A stretch of 64,000 nt of DNA from Chryseobacterium gleum (GCF_900636535.1 NZ_LR134289.1:248001-312000); one strand, 5' to 3'. Positions 1 through 9,993 are shown, counted from the first letter of the stretch. Numbers and translations are program-made. The notes: generated by a model not told the origin, from the letters alone.

Positions 1-2
1 GA

Positions 3-614
3 AATACGGGTGGCACAGGAGCTCTGTATGAAAAAGTGTTTTCTTATCTTACACAAAGGCCTTTCCGTGACAGTCATTATGCCTATACCAAATTCAACGA
101 AGTTCCGTTGGAAGAAAAACTGGTGATAACCCCTCTTTTCCTTTCCAATGGAGTTCAGGATAAGCAAGGGCTGAATGCTTATTTAAAACAGCTTTATCCC
201 AAGAATGTTCAGGGGAAATACTATTGGGCAGATGACAAAAACCCTTCCATTATGCCTAATGACAGAACCTTTAAGGGGCAGCTGTATTTGTTGGTAGACC
301 AAAGGGTTGCTTCTGCTGCCTCCCATCTGGCTTCTCTGATTAAATCCTATACCAATGCTATTGTCATTGGAAAAGAAACTGTAGGAGGCTACTATGAGCA
401 TAACGGTCATCTTCCACTGGTATATGAACTTCCCAACACCGGAATCCAGACCGGCTTCTCAATTGTTCACGTGATTCAGGATGCTCAGAATCTTCCGGAC
501 CAGAAAAGAGGACAAGGCGTTATGCCTCATATTACAATACATCAGACTGATCAGGAATTTCTGGATCAGAGCGATGTTTATCTTAAAAAAGTAGCAGAGC
601 TTAGAAAACAATAA
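3..614 (+). CDS. S41 family peptidase, C-terminal part (5' end outside window)
   Basis: The reading frame is open from the first bases of the window, so the gene is truncated on the left; the GTG at 36 is internal, not a start. The first residues read N-T-G-G-T-G-A-L, matching the D-x-R-x-N-x-GG turn of tail-specific (C-terminal processing) proteases. Further on, VASAASHLASLIK carries the expected nucleophile Ser region and GKETVGGYYEHNG the following loop of the S41 fold. S41 enzymes are serine peptidases, usually exported in Bacteroidota; the signal peptide and PDZ-like part would lie upstream. A clear terminator follows, so this is the last gene of its transcript. Family assignment is good; the substrate is unknown. 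Confidence 0.8.
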   Translation, partial: NTGGTGALYEKVFSYLTQRPFRDSHYAYTKFNEVPLEEKLVITPLFLSNGVQDKQGLNAYLKQLYPKNVQGKYYWADDKNPSIMPNDRTFKGQLYLLVDQRVASAASHLASLIKSYTNAIVIGKETVGGYYEHNGHLPLVYELPNTGIQTGFSIVHVIQDAQNLPDQKRGQGVMPHITIHQTDQEFLDQSDVYLKKVAELRKQ

Positions 615-640
615 GAAGGATATTACTGAATTTAAAATAT

Positions 641-669
641 AAACCAGCTGCATAATACAGCTGGTTTTT
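641..669 (+). terminator. Rho-independent terminator after the S41 peptidase
   Basis: AAACCAGCTG (641-650) pairs with CAGCTGGTTT (658-667) around a 7-base loop and runs into a T stretch. It closes the peptidase transcript. Confidence 0.85.
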
Positions 670-893
670 GTTGTTAAAAGTTCCTCTGTTTTTACTATAT
701 TTCTATTTTAAGTGATAAATTATCTGCTTTTAATTATTAAAAATTGTTAAATATTTAATTGATACAGAGTTGTTTGCTTCTTTTTTTTAATCATTTGTTT
801 TAGAATTATTAATAAAAAGTCGTAGAACTACTACAAAATTTCAGATTATATGGAGAAAATTTCCTGAATAACGATTACCGTTTTATCTTTGTA

Positions 894-901
894 ATACCAC
901 C
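894..901 (+). promoter_or_regulatory. Bacteroidota -7 box upstream of the vgrG operon
   Basis: TATCTTTG matches the Bacteroidota -7 consensus TAnnTTTG exactly; no good TTTG -33 box is seen at the right distance. If used, transcription would start near 908 and leave a leader of about 250 bases before vgrG. The 615-1160 gap otherwise holds only the terminator and AT-rich sequence, with a short stem (CAGGA...TCCTG near 956-970). Confidence 0.5.
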
Positions 902-1160
902 AATCCAATACAAAAATTAATAATGATTAAAACCAGCATATTACAATAGTAAATCAGGAGAAATCCTGACATTAACAGGGCGTAAACAGGCTTTATATTT
1001 TGTTTTTCCTTTTTACCGTTTTCTAATACCCTGTTTTGATCACAATATCCGGCTCCGGCTTATAGACGGAATCGGATAATAAAGTTTATCTGATCACATT
1101 ACTCAGATCAATTTTAGCCTTAAAAAAATCTGACATCCAATCAATCAAAATATTACAACT

Positions 1161-3323
1161 ATGTTTCAGGACGATCATTCACCCAAAATGCCTGTTTCTA
1201 AAGATAAAATTCCCGCTGTAAAGAATATTAAAGAAACCTTGACAGATCAGGCAGTCAGCAGAACTGCTAAGGAAGTGCAGGAAAAATCGAGTGGAACCAT
1301 TAAGAAAGCAACAGAAAAAATGGTTCAGGCCCAGGCCTATACAGGAATGGTTCAAAACGGCTCTCAAATGTTTATGAACCAGGTTAAACAACCTAATCCT
1401 CCCACTCTGGTAGAAGATAAAGTGTGGTCCAAACAGCCCACTTCAGGAATTTATAATGCCAATACGATTCCCGGAAATCAGGTCGCCGGAATCAACCGTG
1501 TGGTAAAACTTGAAATTGTAATTGACGGAAAAGTAATCAAACATTTCAAACATTTTCAATTAAAACAAAGTGCTGTAAGACATCATGAATTTGATCTGAT
1601 GCTGGCTCACGATACTTTAGGAAACTCAGAAAACCATAATCTTGAGGAAGCCCAGAATTTTCTGGGGAAAAGAATTACGGTGATCTTCAGGTATAAAGAC
1701 GTTGAGGACGGTCCGGAAAGGAATTTTGTGGGAGTGATTACTGAAGTAGGTTTCAGTCAGGAGAAAGGAAGTCTGGGAAATATAGTTCTTACAGGTTCCA
1801 GCCCAACCGTTCTTTTAGATGCAGCACCTCATATTCAGAGTTTTGGGGGATCACAGGAAATCAGTCTGAACAGTATTGCAGACCAGGTAATCAAAGAAGG
1901 TCTGGGACAGAATACCTTTGATTTCAGGGTAGATGCAGCGCATGGGAATGTTTCCTACAGCTCACAATATGAAGAAACTCACTATAACTATCTGGCAAGA
2001 ATTGCAGAAGCTTATGGGGAACAGTTTTATTATGATGGTGAAGTATTGCATTTCGGAAAACTTCCTCCTCAGGAAAAACCTGTAAAACTTACCTATGGAA
2101 GCAGCGTAAGTGATATTAAAATAAAGATGAAAGCACAACACGTGAATCCTTCATTTTATGGCTACAACAGCAGTAAAAATGAAAAATTAACGGCCGGAAG
2201 CTCAAAGATCAACCATACTTCAGATATAGCGAAAAGGGCGTATGAAATTTCAGAGAAAACCTTTACAACTCCATCACTGAGAGTTGCTCCTATAAAAGCA
2301 GTGTCTTTCATGGATGTTGAAAATTCCCAGAAAGGAACAGCAGGAAGTAAAGCTGCTGAAGTATTTGTTATTTCAGGAGTTACAACCGTGCCCTTTCTAT
2401 ATCCCGGCTGTATTGCTGATATCGAAATGAGAAAAGCTGAAAGCAGTGAAACAACCTACTTTACCAAACTGATGATTACAGAAATGTATCACGAAGTAGA
2501 TGCAAGAGGATATTATACAGGAACCTTTGAGGCCATCGCATCAGATACAGGATTTATTCCGCGCCCGGAATTTCACACTCCAAAAGCGGATGCTCAGTTT
2601 GCGAAGGTAATTTCCAATACAGATCCTTTAAATCAGGGGCGGGTGAAGGTACAGTTTGACTGGCAGAATGGCTCTGCCACAACAGAGTATATCAGGGTGA
2701 TGACTCCTGATGGTGGCGGAAGTGAAAAAGTAAGTAAAAACCGTGGGTTCATGGCTATTCCGGAAGAAGGAGATCAGGTGGTTGTCAATTTTGCCCATCA
2801 GCACCCTGACCGTCCTTTTGTGATGGGAGGAATGTTCCATGGAGGCGTTGGTGGAGGCGGAGGTACCGGAAATAACATTAAAAGCCTGAGCAGTAAAAGC
2901 GGGCATACGATGAGCCTGGATGACGGGGGAGGAATTACCGTGAGAGATAAAGATCAGAACTACGTTTTTCTGGATGGGGCTGGAAACATCACCATAGACA
3001 GCAAAATTTCCATCACGCTGAATTGTGGAAGCAGTTCCATTTATATGGATAAAGATGGGAATATCCAGATCAAAGGAAAAGAAATATTTGTTCAGGGAAT
3101 TAATATCGGAGTAGGCGGAACATCAAGTATCGGAGTTGGGGTAGGTCCTGAAAATGGTGATCCGACTTCAGGAATCGGTATCAAATCCGATACACTGGAT
3201 ATCGGAACCAAAACACTTTCCATGAGAGGAGAGACCGAAGCCAATTTCAGCAGCGGAGGAAAAATCAATATTGGTGGCGGAAGCGAGACAAATATTGTAA
3301 GTGGAACTGTAAAACTGAATTAA
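1161..3323 (+). CDS. vgrG: Type VI secretion tip protein VgrG
   Basis: A 720-residue spike protein. Residues 1-100 or so are a Lys/Ala/Gln-rich extension not typical of the core fold. A gp27/gpD-like region follows (from about VKLEIVIDGKVIKHFKHF), then an OB-fold gp5-like segment with the motif DPLNQGRVKVQFDW, then a Gly-rich beta-helix (GVGGGGGTGNN, repeated SIYMDKDGNIQIKG-like strands) to the end. VgrG trimers cap the Hcp tube of type VI systems and carry PAAR/Rhs effectors. This gene heads an apparent operon: the TPR gene starts 5 bases after its stop and the Rhs effector follows. No sheath, baseplate or Hcp genes are in the window, so this is an orphan effector-delivery cluster. Confidence 0.9.
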   Translation: MFQDDHSPKMPVSKDKIPAVKNIKETLTDQAVSRTAKEVQEKSSGTIKKATEKMVQAQAYTGMVQNGSQMFMNQVKQPNPPTLVEDKVWSKQPTSGIYNANTIPGNQVAGINRVVKLEIVIDGKVIKHFKHFQLKQSAVRHHEFDLMLAHDTLGNSENHNLEEAQNFLGKRITVIFRYKDVEDGPERNFVGVITEVGFSQEKGSLGNIVLTGSSPTVLLDAAPHIQSFGGSQEISLNSIADQVIKEGLGQNTFDFRVDAAHGNVSYSSQYEETHYNYLARIAEAYGEQFYYDGEVLHFGKLPPQEKPVKLTYGSSVSDIKIKMKAQHVNPSFYGYNSSKNEKLTAGSSKINHTSDIAKRAYEISEKTFTTPSLRVAPIKAVSFMDVENSQKGTAGSKAAEVFVISGVTTVPFLYPGCIADIEMRKAESSETTYFTKLMITEMYHEVDARGYYTGTFEAIASDTGFIPRPEFHTPKADAQFAKVISNTDPLNQGRVKVQFDWQNGSATTEYIRVMTPDGGGSEKVSKNRGFMAIPEEGDQVVVNFAHQHPDRPFVMGGMFHGGVGGGGGTGNNIKSLSSKSGHTMSLDDGGGITVRDKDQNYVFLDGAGNITIDSKISITLNCGSSSIYMDKDGNIQIKGKEIFVQGINIGVGGTSSIGVGVGPENGDPTSGIGIKSDTLDIGTKTLSMRGETEANFSSGGKINIGGGSETNIVSGTVKLN

Positions 3324-3328
3324 GGCAG

Positions 3329-4588
3329 ATGAATCCGGTAGATTTGGAGTTGGTGAAATTAAAAAGGCAATGGCAGAAAGTTGTTTCAAAGAATGAAGAA
3401 AAACCCATGCTGATCTGTTTGGGAGAAAAACATGAAACCGATCTTTTTGACGGCTTTATCAAGTCGAAACTTTCTGAAGATGAAGAAGGAGATGATGTTT
3501 TTTTACTTCATTATCAGGAATTTAACGGAATGAATTCTTTTGGGCAGACCTTATTGGATGAATGGGCAGAATTCTATGAAATGCTCAAGAAAAGTGAAGA
3601 AAATATTCCCGAATGGGAACTCAGACAACCTGACGAAAACTTTAAAACAGATGCATACAAAGCCTTTTATCCTTTACTGGAACTAAAGAAAAACTTCCCC
3701 AGTATCAAGGATTCCAGCATCTTCATTTATATAGCTCCGTTAAGGATTAGCGATGCAGAAGAGCTTTCTTTGTGGGTAAAAGAATGGTGCGCGATCTGCG
3801 AAAAGTCGGGGAATAAAGATATTAAACTGGTCTGGGCAGAACATCACCATTACAGGACTCTGTCAAATATCTCCTCAGCGCATAGTTTCAGGGTAGAAGT
3901 AGATATTCATCAGTTAATGCAGAATACTGCTGCCCATACCAACCGTAAAAAGAACAGTCCGGATACAGATTTTCAGCAGCAGATCCTTATCGCGAGTAAC
4001 CATTTAAGTAAAGAAAGGTTCAAAGAAGCGGAATATGCACTGAAAAAAGCAGTGAAGCTTGCCAAAGAGCAAAAGAATAAACAGGGAGAAATTTCTGCCT
4101 ATTTTATGCTTACCCAAGCTTATACGGCAGATAAAAAAAAGGATAAAGCAGAAGACACCTACCAAACCATATTTGAAGAAATAGAGTCGGATACTCCGCT
4201 GGAAGTTCAGATGTATATGAACTATGGAAGCCATTTATTAGGAAATTCCAAAAAATCCAGGGCACAGAACGCATTTGAAAAAGCGGCAGAAACGGCTCGG
4301 AAAATTGGAGAATATGCAATGGCTATTGAGTGTTACAGAATCATCGGAACATTGAATGATACGGTTCTGACAAAAGATAAAATGATCAGGTATTTTGAAA
4401 AATGCCTTGATGTAGCAAAACTGATGGATTCTTCAGCAAGAGAACAGAGCAGTCTGAGGTTTGTGGCCTCTATGCTTATTCTTAAATATGAAGGTGATAC
4501 GGATAAAAAAACATTACTGGATAACGAAATGAAGAGCTATTTTGGTGATGACTGGAAAGTGAATGTGGAAAGACCGAAAGCAGGCTAA
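3329..4588 (+). CDS. TPR-repeat protein between vgrG and rhs, probable effector adaptor
   Basis: A 419-residue soluble protein without signal peptide. The first half is acidic/aromatic and resembles nothing I can name. Residues from about 215 to 400 form helix pairs typical of tetratricopeptide repeats (for example EAEYALKKAVKLAKEQ, AQNAFEKAAETARKIGEYAMAIECY). It starts 5 bases after vgrG and ends 17 bases before the Rhs gene, so the three are almost certainly co-transcribed. In known type VI clusters, genes at this position (Tap/DUF4123, EagR, Tec) help load effectors onto VgrG; this one is not recognisably any of those. An adaptor or chaperone role is an inference from position and the TPR fold. 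Confidence 0.6.
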   Translation: MNPVDLELVKLKRQWQKVVSKNEEKPMLICLGEKHETDLFDGFIKSKLSEDEEGDDVFLLHYQEFNGMNSFGQTLLDEWAEFYEMLKKSEENIPEWELRQPDENFKTDAYKAFYPLLELKKNFPSIKDSSIFIYIAPLRISDAEELSLWVKEWCAICEKSGNKDIKLVWAEHHHYRTLSNISSAHSFRVEVDIHQLMQNTAAHTNRKKNSPDTDFQQQILIASNHLSKERFKEAEYALKKAVKLAKEQKNKQGEISAYFMLTQAYTADKKKDKAEDTYQTIFEEIESDTPLEVQMYMNYGSHLLGNSKKSRAQNAFEKAAETARKIGEYAMAIECYRIIGTLNDTVLTKDKMIRYFEKCLDVAKLMDSSAREQSSLRFVASMLILKYEGDTDKKTLLDNEMKSYFGDDWKVNVERPKAG

Positions 4589-4605
4589 TCTCAAATTAAA
4601 GAATC

Positions 4606-7600
4606 ATGGCAGATCTGAATAAAAAAACAGTAAAACCCATAAAGGTAGCAAAACCTGATATGAATCCGGACCGCTCCTGGAAGGTAAATGCAGACGTTAC
4701 TTCGGTAAGCTGGGATAAAACCACACAGGGATGGAAAAACGGAATGAAAAATAATTTCGATTCACTGAATCCTGTCTCCATGGCTAAATCCATGGCGGGC
4801 GGGGACTCTGGACAGCCGGCGAAAAGCAGTGGTGGAGGTGGTGGCAGCGCTGTGACTGCAGAAAAAGCAGCCCCGGAAAGCAAAGTGAAGCTGATAAAGG
4901 TTAATACTCCTTCAATGCCTTCCACAGCCATTCAGCATACAAGTAAGCATTTTGATATTGTACTGGCGATTGATATCCACTGGACGCTCATTCCGCCGCC
5001 GCCTTCATTTATGCTGATTCCATTACCGCTGCCACATCCGTTTATCGGGATTGTTTTTGATATTATGGATTACATTACCATCACGATTCCGATTCCGCAA
5101 TTTGCAAGAAACCTGATGCCGTCGCTTCCGGAAAGCATTCCGATGGGAGGTTCAATATATGTTCACGGAAGACACAAAGCAACTACGACTACAAGTGTGA
5201 TGGGAGTTTTAATTCCATTCAGACATATCACTTCTTTGATTCCTGTTTATATTATTCCTTTTCCTCAGGAAGCTCCACACGAAGGAGAGGTTTATTATGG
5301 CTCGCAGACTGTTCTGGCACAGGGAAGTAAAATGAGCGGAAACCAGCCTCAGCAGGTACTTACCTGTATGGGATTCCCTTTCGGAATGACCATGCTGCCT
5401 GCAATGCCTGATAAACCAAAGAAAAATCCTCTGGCTTATTTTGCTTTCTACAATAATTTTTCAAGTATGTATATCCAGATCAATACGGGCGGGCCTGTAT
5501 TGGTGGGAGGTGCTTTTGTACCGCATGTTTATACTCCGGGAGAGATGCTGATGCGTCTTGCAGGGATGTTTTTAATGAGAAGCTTAACCAAGAAAATAGG
5601 AAAACTGGGAGCTAACGGTTTAAAAAAACTTAATAACAGTGTTCTTAAAAAGGCGCCGTTCAATAAATTCAAATTTGCCAATGCATTATCCAAGAAATTG
5701 TGTCATTGGGGATTTGAACCTGTGAATTTTGCAACCGGTGCCATGGTTTTCGAATGGGATGATTTTGTAATTCAGGGCAGTACACCTTTAATCTGGAAAA
5801 ATATCTGGCACAGCGACCGGCCTTATGACTTTGGTCCGCTTGGAAACGGTATTTTCAATAATCATGATCTGTTTATTCTACCTGAGGAAGATAATAAGTT
5901 TGCCGGATGGATGCATCCGGACGAAAATATAGCAATGCTGATTCCTGCTCCTGAAATAGGCGGGGAGATGACGTATTTCAGAGATCAGAAGATATGGCAG
6001 TACAGGCCAAGCAGCAGCATCTGGGTGGTCCGTAAAGGAACTGATATCTATACCTACCAACGTTTCCATCATATTTCGGAAGGAACTATATATAAAGTAA
6101 TCCGTATTGAATATGGTGACGGAACCATCAGGGAATATGAATATGAAGACCGGAATATTGTCCTTAAAAGTATAAAAGATGTTAAAAGTGGCTGTAGTAT
6201 AGAAACCATTATTCATCCGGAGTATAAAAAAGTAACAGAAGTTTACTATTGTTATAAAAAGCAGAGAGATCTGCAGGTTCGTTATGATTATGATGAGCGG
6301 GGTAATCTTACCCATGTCTGGGATATTCATAAAAAGGCCATTGTGTTTGATTATGATGGAGAAAACCATGTGGTAAGAAGAACCAACCGTAACGGAATGA
6401 GCTATCAGTGGGAATATGACAAAAAAGGAAGGGTAATCCATACCAAAGGTACGGATGGATATATGGAAGGTCAGCTTCATTATCATGATGAGGAAGCTTA
6501 CACAGAAGTTATCTATCCAAAACAAAATAATAAAACAGAGGAGTATCATTACGATGAAAACTTTCTGGTTTATAAAAAAGTAGATGGAGAAGGAGGTGAA
6601 ACCTGGTATGACTACACTATACACAACGAACTGAAGATGATGGGAACGCCGGAAGGACGTGTTCACGGGTATACTTATGATGAAATGGGTAATATTAAAA
6701 TCTTCCATACTCCGGATGGCGAAGAATATCATTACCAGTACAATGAATTTGGACAGGTTACGGCCCGTTTTTCCCCATCGGGAGCTTCAGAAATATGGCA
6801 TTATGATGAAGATGGTAAATTGTTAAGCTATACCGATCCCACAGAAGAAACTATCACCTATGAATATCCTGACGGAGAGAGATTTCCTGAAAGAAGCATA
6901 AAAAGAGATATTGTTACTCATTACGGATATAATGAAAGAAACCAGCTTATTCAGCTTATCAATAGTGCCGGAGCAGAACAGTACTGGAAATATGATGCCT
7001 ATGGAAGACTGCTGATTTTTAGTCCGAAACCTTTGAACAGAACTCTTTGGAACAGAGATAAAATGGGAAGGGTTATAGAAATGTCCGAACAGGGACAATT
7101 GCCGTTAAAACTCCGTTATGATGCCTATGATCTTCCTGTATATGCTACGGACGGGCGTGCCGAATGGCTCATGAGCTATACCCCGATGGGAAGCCTGAAG
7201 CGTCAGGTTCGCCGGAATGTGCAGACCCATAAAAAAGAAGAAACATTAGTCTTTGGATATGATGCCTATGAAAATTTAATGAGCATTACCAATGAAAAAG
7301 GCGAGATTTATTCTTTCGAAAGAAATAATAACAATGACATCATTGGCGAAACAGGTTTTGACGGCCAGAAGAAATTCTTTATGAGAGATAAAGACGGACT
7401 TGTTACCCAAAGAAGAACACCTCACGGAAATAATATTTTTTATGAGTATGATCTGGCAGGGAGAATAACACAGACCCATTATCCGGACGGAACCTGGGAA
7501 GCCTATCAGTATGACACATCAGGACTATTGATAAGGGCAGATAATGAAAGCAGCAGCGTCATTTTCCAGAGAAATAAACTGGGGCTGGTTACCAGCGAGC

Positions 7601-9396
7601 AGCAAGGTGAGCACTCCATACAGTATGAGTATGATAATCATGGTAATCTGGTCAGTTTAAAGAGCAGTTTGGGAGCAGAAATTGATTATTCCTATAATGA
7701 TTTTGATCAGCTTATAACAGTAGCAGCAGCCAGTCAAAATTCAGATCTGCCCTGGAAAATGAATCTGGAAATAAGCCGTAACGGACAAATGCATTCCCGC
7801 GAAATGACCGGAGGTGTGGAAAGCACCTTTGAATTTGATCATATTGGAATGCCGGTAAGCCAGAAAGTTATTGTTAATAAAAACAATACCACGTTCCATA
7901 AAGATTACAACTGGAATGCAGGAAGCCGCCTGTTACATATATTGGACAGAGTTACCGGTGGAAGGACCAGATTTGACTATGATGCTTTCGGAAGTCTGGT
8001 GGCAGCAGAATATTCCAATGGTGAAGTACAGTATAAAAATCCTGATGAAACCGGTTGTCTATATGAAAGCGTAAGACGAACTGACCGTATTTATGATAAA
8101 GGCGGAAAGCTGATGCGGGATAAAAACTGGTTCTATCATTATGATGAAGAAGGAAATCTGCTTTTAAAAAGTAAACGGCCTATCAATAACATCAAGCCGG
8201 AACGTAATGAAAAACAAGAAGATTTTCATCCTTATTACAAGCCCATAGCTTCAGATTGGCTGAACCATCCGAAAATGTTTGACGGAACCGATTTACCCAA
8301 TATACATACAGACCTTTCAGAAGAAATCCGGAATCCGGAATGGGAATCCGGAGATTGGGCCTATTCCTGGAATGCCAACGGGTTGCTGGGCACAGTAAAA
8401 CGTCCAGATGGAAAAGAGGTGACTTTTGAATATGATGCGCTTGGACGCAGAATTTCAAAAATTACAAAAAATAAAGTGACCCGGTTTGTGTGGGATGCTA
8501 ATGTTCTTTTGCATGAGTGGAGTTACAACACTGAAGAATTTCCTATAACATACATCAATGAAGCTGGTGAACTGGAATCAGAAAATGAAATAACCGAGAA
8601 TCTTACCACGTGGGTGTATGAGAGAGGAGCACTTTTCCCTTGCGCAAAAATTATAAATGGAGAACGCTTCGGCATCATTTCAGATTATATTGGAAGGCCA
8701 ATACAGTCACATAATGATAAAGGAGAGTTAATCTGGAAAGCTGAGTTTGATATCTATGGAAACCTCAGAGACCATACAGGAGAACTTTATTTTATTCCAT
8801 TCCGGCAGCTTGGCCAGTATGCAGATCAGGAAGTTGAAGGACTTTATTATAACAGATGGAGATATTATGATTCTTCTTCTGGAATGTACATATCAAAAGA
8901 TCCTATCGGATTATTGGGTAATAATGATACCCTGTATGCTTTTGTTAGCGACAGTAATACCTGGGTAGATATTTTTGGTCTGCATAATGATCCTGTTAAC
9001 TTTTTACAGGAGCTGGTGAGAGATGCACACAGTACACTTGGTGATGCCAAAGGATTTAGTGTTACAGCGGTAGGAACTGACGGGAAGGGGAACTACTACG
9101 TTTCTTCAAGTAAGAAATATGTGCCAAGGCAGATAAAAGAATGGGCTAAAGAAATGGGAGTCACTGTGATACAAAGTAAAGCAGATAATGTTCACGCTGA
9201 AGAAGCTTTGGTGAATGCTAAAAAAGGAATTAATGAAATTGAGCCAAGTACAAAAATTTGTATTGATTGTGAGCATCACATGAACAATAATAATGTTAAA
9301 TTTGAAGAAGGTACAACAGGTAAGTTTAGTAAAAATAGACAGGAAGGAGGGAAATACCATATTCCTGAAGGAAAATATCAACCAAAATATAATTAA
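4606..9396 (+). CDS. PAAR-like/Rhs effector with deaminase-like C-terminal toxin
   Basis: A 1596-residue polymorphic toxin. Residues 1-115 are a low-complexity lead (Gly-rich near 83-90). Residues about 120-330 hold a hydrophobic, proline-rich PAAR-like domain (HGRHKATTTTSVMG, GGPVLVGGAFVPH). A DUF6531-type entry (PVNFATGAMVFEWDDF) follows, then many YD repeats (YDERGNLT, YDAFGSLV) forming the Rhs cocoon. The core ends with the conserved YYNRWRYYDSSSGMY...DPIGL block and DIFGL. The last 137 residues (1460-1596) are the variable toxin. They carry HAEE (His1530, Glu1532) and KICIDC (Cys1552, Cys1555), the zinc-binding signature of the cytidine-deaminase superfamily. The usual Pro before the first Cys is replaced by Ile. 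Nucleic-acid or nucleotide deamination is therefore likely, with the target unknown. The immunity gene starts 6 bases downstream. Confidence 0.88.
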   Translation: MADLNKKTVKPIKVAKPDMNPDRSWKVNADVTSVSWDKTTQGWKNGMKNNFDSLNPVSMAKSMAGGDSGQPAKSSGGGGGSAVTAEKAAPESKVKLIKVNTPSMPSTAIQHTSKHFDIVLAIDIHWTLIPPPPSFMLIPLPLPHPFIGIVFDIMDYITITIPIPQFARNLMPSLPESIPMGGSIYVHGRHKATTTTSVMGVLIPFRHITSLIPVYIIPFPQEAPHEGEVYYGSQTVLAQGSKMSGNQPQQVLTCMGFPFGMTMLPAMPDKPKKNPLAYFAFYNNFSSMYIQINTGGPVLVGGAFVPHVYTPGEMLMRLAGMFLMRSLTKKIGKLGANGLKKLNNSVLKKAPFNKFKFANALSKKLCHWGFEPVNFATGAMVFEWDDFVIQGSTPLIWKNIWHSDRPYDFGPLGNGIFNNHDLFILPEEDNKFAGWMHPDENIAMLIPAPEIGGEMTYFRDQKIWQYRPSSSIWVVRKGTDIYTYQRFHHISEGTIYKVIRIEYGDGTIREYEYEDRNIVLKSIKDVKSGCSIETIIHPEYKKVTEVYYCYKKQRDLQVRYDYDERGNLTHVWDIHKKAIVFDYDGENHVVRRTNRNGMSYQWEYDKKGRVIHTKGTDGYMEGQLHYHDEEAYTEVIYPKQNNKTEEYHYDENFLVYKKVDGEGGETWYDYTIHNELKMMGTPEGRVHGYTYDEMGNIKIFHTPDGEEYHYQYNEFGQVTARFSPSGASEIWHYDEDGKLLSYTDPTEETITYEYPDGERFPERSIKRDIVTHYGYNERNQLIQLINSAGAEQYWKYDAYGRLLIFSPKPLNRTLWNRDKMGRVIEMSEQGQLPLKLRYDAYDLPVYATDGRAEWLMSYTPMGSLKRQVRRNVQTHKKEETLVFGYDAYENLMSITNEKGEIYSFERNNNNDIIGETGFDGQKKFFMRDKDGLVTQRRTPHGNNIFYEYDLAGRITQTHYPDGTWEAYQYDTSGLLIRADNESSSVIFQRNKLGLVTSEQQGEHSIQYEYDNHGNLVSLKSSLGAEIDYSYNDFDQLITVAAASQNSDLPWKMNLEISRNGQMHSREMTGGVESTFEFDHIGMPVSQKVIVNKNNTTFHKDYNWNAGSRLLHILDRVTGGRTRFDYDAFGSLVAAEYSNGEVQYKNPDETGCLYESVRRTDRIYDKGGKLMRDKNWFYHYDEEGNLLLKSKRPINNIKPERNEKQEDFHPYYKPIASDWLNHPKMFDGTDLPNIHTDLSEEIRNPEWESGDWAYSWNANGLLGTVKRPDGKEVTFEYDALGRRISKITKNKVTRFVWDANVLLHEWSYNTEEFPITYINEAGELESENEITENLTTWVYERGALFPCAKIINGERFGIISDYIGRPIQSHNDKGELIWKAEFDIYGNLRDHTGELYFIPFRQLGQYADQEVEGLYYNRWRYYDSSSGMYISKDPIGLLGNNDTLYAFVSDSNTWVDIFGLHNDPVNFLQELVRDAHSTLGDAKGFSVTAVGTDGKGNYYVSSSKKYVPRQIKEWAKEMGVTVIQSKADNVHAEEALVNAKKGINEIEPSTKICIDCEHHMNNNNVKFEEGTTGKFSKNRQEGGKYHIPEGKYQPKYN

Positions 9397-9402
9397 AAAG
9401 AC

Positions 9403-9993
9403 ATGAGCGAAAATTCAGTTAAAGAAAAATCATTACAGCTTAGTAAAGAAAATAAAATCAAATTTAATCTGTCATCATTGATAAGAATTAAAGACCTGTA
9501 TCAGCTTTTTGAAGAAGAAATAAAAGATGATGATTATGATTATTCGCAGCGCTTCAAGAATGGAAGTGAGCAGCTTACTGAGTTTGCAGACTATGTTTTC
9601 AGTCGTGTTTTTACAGGTAACGGGTTGGATCTTTCAGATATTGAGAGGTTTAATGCCCTTGATGGTTTGGCTCCCGAAGATGATGAATACAGTAGTTATC
9701 AGGCTGCAATTGCTGTAAATATTGTCCTGATTGCAACCAATATCATTAAAATTGCAAAAGGAGAGGAGGCGAAGATAAAATCCACAATAGACTATACTTT
9801 GGATGTAATCAATAACCTGAAATCTGAAGAGTTTTTTACTAATAATCCTGACGGGGATGATGATGAAGGAGAAGAATATCTTGAGCAGTTTTATGATCAG
9901 GAAATATCTGCCGAAGATAAGCTGATAAATAGTATTGACAATATATCACAAAACGATTTTATATCTTTTAATGAAGAAAATATGATTAATTAA
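9403..9993 (+). CDS. Probable immunity protein for the Rhs deaminase toxin
   Basis: A 196-residue, strongly acidic cytosolic protein that starts 6 bases after the Rhs toxin stop, the standard place for the cognate immunity gene. It is predicted mostly helical; the segment YSSYQAAIAVNIVLIATNIIKIAKGEE resembles the helical core of DUF416/YjaG-like proteins, which occur as immunity proteins, but this is a weak, remembered similarity. The acid-rich C-terminal third (DDDEGEEYLEQ) could mimic nucleic acid or cover a basic toxin surface. Immunity function is inferred from position. Confidence 0.65.
   Translation: MSENSVKEKSLQLSKENKIKFNLSSLIRIKDLYQLFEEEIKDDDYDYSQRFKNGSEQLTEFADYVFSRVFTGNGLDLSDIERFNALDGLAPEDDEYSSYQAAIAVNIVLIATNIIKIAKGEEAKIKSTIDYTLDVINNLKSEEFFTNNPDGDDDEGEEYLEQFYDQEISAEDKLINSIDNISQNDFISFNEENMIN

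Noticed and set aside
5878..6732. 284-codon open frame on the minus strand inside the Rhs gene
   Set aside because: It mirrors the YD-repeat codons of the plus-strand gene, is hydrophobic-biased by codon complement, and has no recognisable domain.
6280..8900. Repeats in the Rhs gene as a possible CRISPR or tandem DNA repeat
   Set aside because: The repetition is at protein level (YD motifs), with varying DNA and no spacer structure.
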